Shown piece by piece: positions 1 to 4,877 of a stretch of DNA of 6,088 bases. Each line of letters begins with the position of its first letter. The stretch's first letter is position 1. Origin of the DNA: CAYIRQ01 sp964365905. Its GTDB lineage: Bacteria; Patescibacteriota; Gracilibacteria; Peribacterales; Peribacteraceae. A model generated the notes under the pieces. That model saw only the letters and a list, made by a program, of their open reading frames with translations. It made no database searches and was not told the origin of the DNA. The position numbers were made by a program, and so were the translations under genes. The stretch spans positions 1 to 6,088 of the forward strand of contig CAYIRQ010000082.1 in NCBI GenBank assembly GCA_964365905.1, in the 5' to 3' direction.

Positions 1-2313
1 GTTCTTCTCTTGGCGGTTCTTCGGATCTTCAGCGATATACTTCGCAAGATCAATATCTTTTTCATAAGATGTGAGTTTGTACTTTTCTGCAACATCCTTG
101 AATTTTGTGAGGGCAATCTTTACCGTATCTGCCATCCGATAAGAATCTCCATTCTCGCCCCCAAATTTCTTCAGACCATCGTTGATATCGTTGATCAGAT
201 TTTGAATCGCTTGACTGGCCTTAGGATTATTGCCACCTCGCACATCCCGAGAGACAGATTGTTTGAGGAAGTGTTCGCGGATTCCTTCTCCTTCCTTGAC
301 TGCCTCACCGAGGAGACGCTGTTTTGCCTCTTCCACAGTTTCTACATTAGAAGACTTTGGTGCATTCTCAGAATTTTCCTCTACTTTGGCCTTGTCACCT
401 GCTTTCTCTTTCTTCGGGAGGAACGCGATGGTTGCGAGCTTCTGAATATCATCGAAAGGAATGGTGCATCCTCCATCTGCGTTCTTCTTAAATGAGATGG
501 AAGCGCCGCTCTCCTTGTGTGTTGCGGTCATGCCCTGCTCATCATCCTTGATTTCCATGCCGGCTTTCTCGGCTGCAGCTTTGATGCTTGCCACTCGTGA
601 GGCATCGAGCGTCACAGTGACACTTTGCCCCGGCCCCTCCTCGAGCTTTGCTCCCCGGAGGATAGTGGCAAGAGTCGCGCACGCGGGTTGCGCCTCGAAG
701 GCTTTGATCATGCGCCCAAAAACCTCGCCTGCCTTTTCCAGTTTTTCCTGCTGCATTTCCTGTAGCTCACCAATGTCCTTATCAATATTGCCAAGCTCTG
801 TCGTCAACTCTCCGATTTTCTTTTCCACACTCTGGAGTTGTGTTTCCTTTGCATTCACAATTTTCCCCTGTGCATCGATGGTCTGCTCCAAAAGGAATCG
901 CTTTCCCTCATCCTTTTCTTTGGAGAGTTCCTGTTTCAGATCCACCAACTTGTCTTTTTCCTGCTGTACGTCATTTCGCAGATCCTTTGTTGCTCCCTGG
1001 AGAGTGTCGATCTGATGATTCACTTGGTTCTTGCGCTCACTCTTTTTCTCAATGAGTTGTGTCGTTGTGAGCTTCTCTTGCTGTTTCGGACCGGGCGCAA
1101 CGTGTTCAGGACCGCGTACAGTTTCCGTAGTTTTCCCCGTTTCGGTTGCAGGCTTTTCCGGTGTTGTCTGGGCAGAATCGGGGTTGCCGTCCAATTCACT
1201 CTGGAGTCGTAAACGCCTTTCCGCTTTTGCATCCTTCGACGCGCCGGGTGTACCTTCCAGTGGGTTATGTTGTCTCTGCCCCGGTTGCGGGGGCACGGGA
1301 TCGGGTGCCTTTTTCGTGGAATCGGTGAGCTTCTTACCGTCCTTACCAAAGGCTCTCTGCATGTACTCACACCCCGCGCCGAGGAGCTTCATGATTGCCG
1401 CGAATCCTTCCATCGGAGAGAGGTTGTCTTTCTTCAAATCCTCCAGAGCCTGATTCATCACCGCTTCGAGGTATTCACCGTGTGTCTCAAAATTTTCGGG
1501 CATGAGTTCCTTTCGTTCGCCTTTTTCCTGCATGCTTTTCAACTTTAGTTCACCATTTTCCCCCATCGTGACTCCCGACGCATCGATTTGGGATTTCGTT
1601 TTTTGATTCAAATCCTTGTAATCATTCTCTGAGAGACCGGGCACTGCGTCTCTCCAGGACTGCTTCAGATACGATTGCCCATAAATTTCATTAGCTTTTT
1701 TTTGATTTCCTGCCCGCAGGGCCGTTGCTATTCCCTGCAAGTCTGTTTTTTCACTTGCAAGAATTTCTGCAGCTTTCTGCGGCAGCTGCTCAGGGGATGG
1801 CGCAGCTGCCTCGGGGGTTTTCGCAGATGCCCGCATCGTCACTGTTTTACTGGAATCCTCGGGAGCATTCGGTGCCGGCGTTTCACCCTCTCCTTTCACT
1901 TCCTGCGTTGCCGCTTTTGATGCATCTTCGGGCACATCGGCTGCGGCTTGTCCGTCCGCTTCGGCTTTGCTCGTCTCCACTGTCTTACCCTGCGACTGAT
2001 CAAATTCATGGAAGTCGAACGGAGCCCCTTCTGCTTGTGCAAAGTCACGAAGTTGCAAGCCTGTCTTGCGCACAGTTTCTCTGTGCCTCCCAGACGTTTC
2101 CTCAGCCTTCTCCACACGGGCGTTTGCCGCGCCCGGTGCATCTTCCACTTTCTGAAGAGGCGCCTCCTTCTTTTCTGCAGATTTCTCCGATTGCTCACTT
2201 TTCTCAGGAGCTGCCCCCTCCGGACCTATGACGGGAACACCAAGATTGAAGAGGAAACGCTGTTCTCCTATTTCTTGTGTTCTGCCATTGTAAAAGTGTG
2301 AGTGTGTGTTCAT
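1..2313 (-). CDS. Large coiled-coil, low-complexity protein of unknown function (C-terminus beyond window)
   Basis: An open frame of 771 codons runs from ATG 2313 to the left edge with no stop, so the C-terminus is missing. I do not recognise the family. Order of parts: a short N-terminal segment (1-30); a disordered Ala/Glu/Lys/Pro-rich stretch (about 31-170); a helical block (about 173-245); a mixed block with short helices (about 250-330); a Pro/Gly-rich linker (about 335-410); a strongly heptad-like Lys/Glu/Gln/Leu coiled coil (about 411-540); a small alpha/beta-looking domain (about 551-631); an acidic linker; then further helices to the edge. No signal peptide or membrane segment is visible in the part seen, which suggests a cytoplasmic location, although secretion by another route cannot be excluded. 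The ATG overlaps the stop of the upstream 114-aa gene (ATGA), so translation is probably coupled. The frame is certain; the function is unknown. Confidence 0.88.
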   Translation of the reverse strand, partial: MNTHSHFYNGRTQEIGEQRFLFNLGVPVIGPEGAAPEKSEQSEKSAEKKEAPLQKVEDAPGAANARVEKAEETSGRHRETVRKTGLQLRDFAQAEGAPFDFHEFDQSQGKTVETSKAEADGQAAADVPEDASKAATQEVKGEGETPAPNAPEDSSKTVTMRASAKTPEAAAPSPEQLPQKAAEILASEKTDLQGIATALRAGNQKKANEIYGQSYLKQSWRDAVPGLSENDYKDLNQKTKSQIDASGVTMGENGELKLKSMQEKGERKELMPENFETHGEYLEAVMNQALEDLKKDNLSPMEGFAAIMKLLGAGCEYMQRAFGKDGKKLTDSTKKAPDPVPPQPGQRQHNPLEGTPGASKDAKAERRLRLQSELDGNPDSAQTTPEKPATETGKTTETVRGPEHVAPGPKQQEKLTTTQLIEKKSERKNQVNHQIDTLQGATKDLRNDVQQEKDKLVDLKQELSKEKDEGKRFLLEQTIDAQGKIVNAKETQLQSVEKKIGELTTELGNIDKDIGELQEMQQEKLEKAGEVFGRMIKAFEAQPACATLATILRGAKLEEGPGQSVTVTLDASRVASIKAAAEKAGMEIKDDEQGMTATHKESGASISFKKNADGGCTIPFDDIQKLATIAFLPKKEKAGDKAKVEENSENAPKSSNVETVEEAKQRLLGEAVKEGEGIREHFLKQSVSRDVRGGNNPKASQAIQNLINDINDGLKKFGGENGDSYRMADTVKIALTKFKDVAEKYKLTSYEKDIDLAKYIAEDPKNRQEKN

Positions 2314-2654
2314 GGAACTTCTTGGGAAAATTTGAAGAAGGAAGCTGCGATGTCGTCGAGTTTTTTTGATTCCTGTCCTGTGCTCCACTCCTCGATACTC
2401 CGGAGCGCTTCACGGTGGTAGCGATGAATCCGTGCATCCATATCAGCGACGTACGCCGTATAGAGCTCATCGTATTTTGCGAACGCTGCGTTGTAGCGCT
2501 TGCGGCGGACCTCCTTCTGATCCGGTGTTTCATCCTTATACTTCTCAGCAAGAAGCGGCAGCTGAGACGAAGTAAGCTCCGGCTCAATCTGACTCATGAG
2601 TGCGTCATAGATCTCTTCACCCGTTGGAATGGTCAGAGGTGTTGGTGTTGGCAT
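2310..2654 (-). CDS. Small helical hypothetical protein (114 aa)
   Basis: Complete 114-aa frame, ATG 2654 to TGA 2312-2310. The N-terminus is a Thr/Pro-rich tail (MPTPTPLTIPTGEE). The rest is charged and predicted helical, with many Tyr, Arg and Glu residues around 40-85. It has no signal peptide, membrane segment or Cys cluster. I recall similar small hypothetical proteins in CPR genomes but cannot name a family. The stop overlaps the ATG of the large coiled-coil gene, so the two are probably made together and may interact. The upstream MNT stop is 33 nt away. A promoter-like -10/-35 pair lies immediately upstream. The purine run GAGGAG ends only 2 nt before the ATG, too close for a normal Shine-Dalgarno site. 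Confidence 0.8.
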   Translation of the reverse strand: MPTPTPLTIPTGEEIYDALMSQIEPELTSSQLPLLAEKYKDETPDQKEVRRKRYNAAFAKYDELYTAYVADMDARIHRYHREALRSIEEWSTGQESKKLDDIAASFFKFSQEVP

Positions 2655-2662
2655 TTCTCCTC

Positions 2663-2691
2663 ATTATAGCGGAAAATCGGTGTTCCTTCAA
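2663..2691 (-). promoter_or_regulatory. Sigma70-like promoter for the 114-aa/coiled-coil gene pair, probably near-leaderless
   Basis: Read leftward, TTGAAG (2691-2686, 4/6 to TTGACA) and a perfect TATAAT (2668-2663) are separated by 17 bp. Only 8 nt separate the -10 box from the ATG at 2654, so transcription would start about 1-2 nt before the start codon. The -35 overlaps the last codons of the MNT gene, so this would be an internal promoter allowing expression of the last two genes apart from HEPN/MNT. The match is seen directly; activity is inferred. Confidence 0.6.
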
Positions 2692-3014
2692 ATCACTATC
2701 CCGTGCTTCTTCACTTCCTGTGCAACCCCCAAGAGCTTGTTCTCCAGATCTTCGGGATGGAAGCAGAGGATATCCACCGGGAAGCGCCGTTCTTTGTGCA
2801 GGCGCCGAATGGCGCGACGTTCTTGCATGATGCTCTGGGAGAACGGCTTGTGGATCACGGCGATATCGATGTCGCTCCACTCATGAGTATTTCCTTGCGC
2901 GAGCGATCCAAAAAGACGGACTTCCAGCACGGGGATATTGTTATTAAGGAGCGTTGCCTTGAAAGCTTTTGCGATCTCCATGCCGGTTTCCCTGGTGGGG
3001 GGGGTATATTTCAC
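2688..3014 (-). CDS. MNT-type minimal nucleotidyltransferase (HEPN partner)
   Basis: 108-aa protein of the DNA polymerase beta-like (MNT) nucleotidyltransferase superfamily. The catalytic signature is complete: Gly36-Ser37, ten residues, then Asp48-x-Asp50 (GS-x10-DxD). A third acidic residue, Asp81, sits in the strand FPVDIL. These residues bind the two metals and the NTP. The length is normal for minimal nucleotidyltransferases. The start is GTG (3014-3012) and overlaps the TGA of the HEPN gene as GTGA; no Shine-Dalgarno site is visible, so translation likely depends on coupling. HEPN-MNT pairs are known as toxin-antitoxin modules in which some MNT proteins AMPylate the HEPN partner. Here the catalytic core looks intact, but its target cannot be read from sequence. 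Confidence 0.88.
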   Translation of the reverse strand: MKYTPPTRETGMEIAKAFKATLLNNNIPVLEVRLFGSLAQGNTHEWSDIDIAVIHKPFSQSIMQERRAIRRLHKERRFPVDILCFHPEDLENKLLGVAQEVKKHGIVI

Positions 3015-3388
3015 GGCAAATGAGAGTGAAGAAAAGACTCGGTCTCCTCAATCCAACGCAATGCATTCTCTCTTGTTGCCTCTTCCCGTGACCACGCCGG
3101 ATCGTGATATCGCGCGTCCACTGCGAAATCCGAAAGCTCCTTAAGAAGATTGACATCCCGCTCGCTGCACTCCATCCCCAGCAAATCTCCCAGATAGACG
3201 AGATTATGCGTCCGTGGGGCATCGGATCCTCTTTTCTCCATATGAAGAACCTTGAGTGCCTTCTCGACGGCCAGCTGGCAGTTAAAGAGCGCATGGTCAT
3301 ACTTGCCCGCTTCGTACGCCAGCCTCGCCATGTCCATGGCGTCGCGAGCGCCTTTGCGCCAGTGCGCGATGATTTCCGCATCGGACAT
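3011..3388 (-). CDS. HEPN-domain protein (partner of the MNT nucleotidyltransferase)
   Basis: 125-aa all-helical protein resembling the HEPN family that pairs with nucleotidyltransferases (PF05168 type). Visible family features are Trp10 and Asp16 in helix 1, the segment YDHALFNCQLAVEKALKVL (30-48), THNL (60-63) and ARYHDP (92-97). I chose ATG 3388 because HEPN proteins usually begin this close to the first helix and a -10-like box lies 6 nt upstream; an in-frame TTG at 3409 would add 7 residues. The RNase motif Rx4-6H of HepT-type toxins is not seen at the expected helix. RYH occupies that region, so ribonuclease toxicity is doubtful. It is first in the leftward unit and overlaps the MNT gene by 4 nt. 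It may be a binding partner that presents a substrate, or a diverged toxin. Confidence 0.85.
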   Translation of the reverse strand: MSDAEIIAHWRKGARDAMDMARLAYEAGKYDHALFNCQLAVEKALKVLHMEKRGSDAPRTHNLVYLGDLLGMECSERDVNLLKELSDFAVDARYHDPAWSREEATRENALRWIEETESFLHSHLP

Positions 3389-3394
3389 GTTCTC

Positions 3395-3400
3395 AGTATA
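3395..3400 (-). promoter_or_regulatory. -10-like box directly ahead of the HEPN gene (leaderless candidate)
   Basis: TATACT (5/6 to TATAAT) read leftward is followed by 6 nt and then ATG 3388, which places the expected transcription start on or beside the A of the ATG. No Shine-Dalgarno site precedes that ATG. I see no good -35 at 16-18 bp. The box contains the palindrome GTATAC, so a rightward -10-like TATACA (3397-3402) overlaps it and could belong to the metK leader transcript. The rightward reading is weaker. Confidence 0.4.
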
Positions 3401-3415
3401 CAGGACCAATCGACC

Positions 3416-3443
3416 TTGCCTTTTTGATGTTTTCCTCTACGGT
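3416..3443 (+). promoter_or_regulatory. Weak candidate promoter for the metK riboswitch transcript
   Basis: TTGCCT (3416-3421) and TACGGT (3438-3443) are 16 bp apart and would start RNA near 3450, just ahead of aptamer helix P1 at 3459. The -10 matches consensus at only 3/6. A promoter must exist between the HEPN start and 3459 if the riboswitch is transcribed from its own site, but this is only the best of several poor candidates. Confidence 0.2.
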
Positions 3444-3458
3444 ACGCCTGACATCACC

Positions 3459-3582
3459 GCTATCAAGAGAGGCGGAAAGAGAACCGGCTCGCGTCATCCG
3501 CCCCCCAACCCTTCGACAAGCTCAGGGCAAGCAGCAAGTCGAGAATGGGTGGGAAATCCGGTCCCCGAAGGGGGAAGATAGC
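3459..3582 (+). promoter_or_regulatory. SAM-I-class riboswitch aptamer upstream of metK
   Basis: The S-box core can be read and folded by hand. P1 is GCTATC (3459-3464) with GATAGC (3577-3582). J1/2 is the conserved ATCAAGAGAGG (3462-3472). P2a is GGCGG (3471-3475) with CCGCC (3498-3502). P2b is GAG (3479-3481) with CTC (3488-3490), enclosing loop AACCGG. Loop CCGG (3484-3487) pairs with CCGG (3558-3561) in AAATCCGG, the expected L2-J3/4 pseudoknot. CAACCC (3506-3511) and GGGT (3547-3550) form the base of P3, with A3507 and T3550 where SAM contacts are expected. P4 is TCCCC (3562-3566) with GGGGA (3571-3575). Position ahead of metK fits SAM feedback. Odd points are a P3 arm partly made of a dispersed repeat and no canonical kink-turn GA pairs in P2. 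A SAM-I/IV variant is possible, but P4 favours SAM-I. Confidence 0.9.
3508..3533 (+). repeat. Dispersed repeat copy A, inside riboswitch arm P3
   Basis: The 26-bp segment beginning ACCCTTCGAC and containing CTCAGGGC matches copy B in metK (4225-4250) at 23 of 26 positions by eye. Here its first part forms the 5' strand of P3: CCC pairs with GGG (3547-3549), and TCGAC (3513-3517) pairs with GTCGA (3538-3542). The element has CCCT...AGGG ends. I recall this sequence type as a frequent short dispersed repeat in CPR and other environmental genomes. Confidence 0.8.
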
Positions 3583-3595
3583 TTTCTGAGCGCGC

Positions 3596-3622
3596 TCTTC
3601 CTCTCACAGGGGAAGAAGTTTT
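3596..3622 (+). terminator. Intrinsic terminator / switch helix of the metK SAM riboswitch
   Basis: TCTTCCTC (3596-3603), loop TCACA, GGGGAAGA (3609-3616) form an 8-bp stem with one G-U pair. After AG comes TTTT (3619-3622), a short U tract. The same octamer GGGGAAGA occurs at 3571-3578, spanning P4 and the start of the P1 3' strand. TCTTCCTC can therefore pair upstream (antiterminator, when SAM is absent) or downstream (terminator, when P4/P1 are held by SAM). GC at 3581-3582 and 3594-3595 could extend the antiterminator. Termination efficiency is uncertain because the U tract is only four bases. Confidence 0.7.
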
Positions 3623-3629
3623 AGATAAC

Positions 3630-3647
3630 GCGGCCACGGAGGGCCGC
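3630..3647 (+). other. GC-rich hairpin in the metK leader
   Basis: GCGGCC (3630-3635) and GGCCGC (3642-3647) form a perfect 6-bp stem with loop ACGGAG. No T run follows on either strand, so it is not a standard intrinsic terminator. It lies between the riboswitch terminator and the metK start, in the readthrough mRNA. It could stabilise the mRNA, act as a pause site, or be a protein site in DNA; nothing visible decides. Confidence 0.5.
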
Positions 3648-3660
3648 TCTAATCATCATC

Positions 3661-3691
3661 ATTCTCCATTTTCAATTCTCCATTCTCCATT
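3661..3691 (+). repeat. Short C/T-rich tandem repeats in the metK 5' leader
   Basis: ATTCTCCATT occurs three times (3661-3670, 3675-3684, 3682-3691), the last two overlapping, preceded by an ATC triplet run (3652-3660). The segment ends 7 nt before the metK ATG. It contains no purine-rich Shine-Dalgarno site; its CTCC units resemble anti-Shine-Dalgarno sequence. An unstructured pyrimidine-rich leader might load ribosomes through protein S1, but this is inference. It may also be simple replication slippage. Confidence 0.65.
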
Positions 3692-3698
3692 TCATCCC

Positions 3699-4877
3699 AT
3701 GTCCTCCCTCTTCACCTCCGAGTCCGTTACCGAGGGTCACCCCGACAAGATCTGCGATCAGATCAGTGATGCCATCCTCGACGATGCGCTGCGGCAGGAT
3801 CCGAACTCCCACGTCGCCTGCGAGTGTCTCGTGACCACGGGGCTCGTCGTCGTTGCGGGGGAGATTCGGACAAAGGGGTACATTGATATTGCCGGCATTG
3901 CACGGGAAACCATCCGGCAGATCGGCTACAACGATGCCACGTATGGCTTTGATCATAAGGCGTGTGCGGTGGTTGTCTCCGTCGGAGAGCAAAGCGCGGA
4001 CATCCAGATGGGAGTGGATACGGAAAAAAACATGAAGAAGGAGCAGGGAGCGGGGGATCAGGGGATGATGTTCGGCTTTGCCTGCGATGAAACCCCCGAG
4101 CTCATGCCGCTCCCCATCGCACTCGCGCACAAACTCACGAAGAAGCTTGCGGATGTGCGGAAGAAGAACGGGCTCTCGTATCTGCGTCCGGACGGGAAGA
4201 GTCAGGTGACGGTGCAGTACAGCGACCCTTCGACGAGCTCAGGGCAGGCTCGTCCGGAACGCGTTTCCTGTGTTGTGCTCTCCACGCAGCACGCAGAAGG
4301 GATCTCCCATGATCAGATCTGCCGCGATATTCGAACGCACGTCATAGAACCAATTTGCGGAAACTATCTCGATGCCGAGACCGTTTACCACATTAACCCC
4401 ACCGGACGCTTCGTGATCGGCGGTCCCCCGGGAGACTGCGGTCTCACGGGTCGCAAGATCATCGTGGATACGTACGGCGGCTACGGCCGTCACGGAGGCG
4501 GCGCGTTCTCCGGCAAAGATCCGAGCAAAGTGGATCGCTCAGCCGCGTACGCCGCGCGCTGGGTGGCAAAGCACATCGTGAAGGCCGGGCTCGCGAAGAA
4601 ATGCGAAGTCCAGATTGCCTACGCAATCGGTGTCGCTGCACCCGTCTCCATCCACGTCGACACATTTGGAACCGGATCAGTGTCCGATCGCATGCTCGAA
4701 AAGGCCGTCATGGAGACATTCGATCTCCGTCCCGCTGCGATCATCGCCGACCTCGAGCTTTTGCGACCTCAGTACAAAGCGCTCGCGGCCTACGGACACA
4801 TGGGGAGAGAGGATCTCTCTGTGAAGTGGGAGGAGTGCTCGCGCGTGGAGAATCTGCGGAGGGCGTTGAAGAGCTAA
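3699..4877 (+). CDS. metK: S-adenosylmethionine synthetase (methionine adenosyltransferase)
   Basis: Makes S-adenosylmethionine, phosphate and diphosphate from methionine and ATP in the cytoplasm. The 392-aa protein matches the bacterial family throughout. His14, Asp16 and Lys17 lie in GHPDK, Glu42 and Glu55 are in the expected places, GAGDQG is at 117-122, GRFVIGGPPGDCGLTGRK at 236-253, DTYGG at 257-261, and the phosphate-binding GGGAFSGKDPSKVDRSAAY at 266-284. The length exceeds the 384-aa E. coli enzyme by eight residues, accounted for by PSTSSGQA (177-184) inserted between KSQVTVQY and VVLSTQH; this segment is translated repeat DNA. The ATG at 3699 gives the normal N-terminus but lacks a Shine-Dalgarno site. 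Transcription is probably attenuated by the upstream SAM riboswitch. The TAA stop interlocks with the stop of the convergent SpoIID-like gene. Confidence 0.98.
   Translation: MSSLFTSESVTEGHPDKICDQISDAILDDALRQDPNSHVACECLVTTGLVVVAGEIRTKGYIDIAGIARETIRQIGYNDATYGFDHKACAVVVSVGEQSADIQMGVDTEKNMKKEQGAGDQGMMFGFACDETPELMPLPIALAHKLTKKLADVRKKNGLSYLRPDGKSQVTVQYSDPSTSSGQARPERVSCVVLSTQHAEGISHDQICRDIRTHVIEPICGNYLDAETVYHINPTGRFVIGGPPGDCGLTGRKIIVDTYGGYGRHGGGAFSGKDPSKVDRSAAYAARWVAKHIVKAGLAKKCEVQIAYAIGVAAPVSIHVDTFGTGSVSDRMLEKAVMETFDLRPAAIIADLELLRPQYKALAAYGHMGREDLSVKWEECSRVENLRRALKS
4225..4250 (+). repeat. Dispersed repeat copy B, in frame inside metK
   Basis: Begins ACCCTTCGACGAGC and matches copy A (3508-3533) at 23 of 26 positions. 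Translated in the metK frame it gives (D)PSTSSGQA, extra residues relative to the E. coli enzyme. GACGAGC (4232-4238) and GCTCGTC (4248-4254) form a perfect 7-bp hairpin with a 9-nt loop, partly using flanking metK sequence. The length is compatible with the frame, so the gene remains open. Confidence 0.8.

Noticed and set aside
461..1015. 184-codon plus-strand open frame rich in Ser, Phe and Cys
   Set aside because: It is antisense to the 771-codon coiled-coil gene and its composition is what reversed Glu/Lys-rich codons give. Other plus-strand frames over 10-2301 are rejected for the same reason.
1233..1240. CCTTCGAC inside the coiled-coil gene as a possible third repeat copy
   Set aside because: The match stops after eight bases and lacks the CTCAGGGC half, so chance coding sequence explains it.
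3389..3409. TTG at 3409 as the HEPN start
   Set aside because: It would add only seven residues before the first helix and would span the -10-like box; ATG 3388 fits the family better, though TTG cannot be excluded.
3588..3597. GAGCGCGCTC palindrome as a protein-binding operator
   Set aside because: It lies in the expression platform, where GC at 3594-3595 is better explained as part of the antiterminator; a 10-bp palindrome alone is weak evidence.
3424..3624. 66-aa plus-strand open frame between HEPN and metK
   Set aside because: It runs straight through the riboswitch aptamer and terminator, has no ribosome binding site, and its peptide is explained by the structured RNA and the repeat.
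3672..4130. 152-codon minus-strand open frame opposite the start of metK
   Set aside because: It mirrors the strongly conserved metK coding sequence and has no family features.
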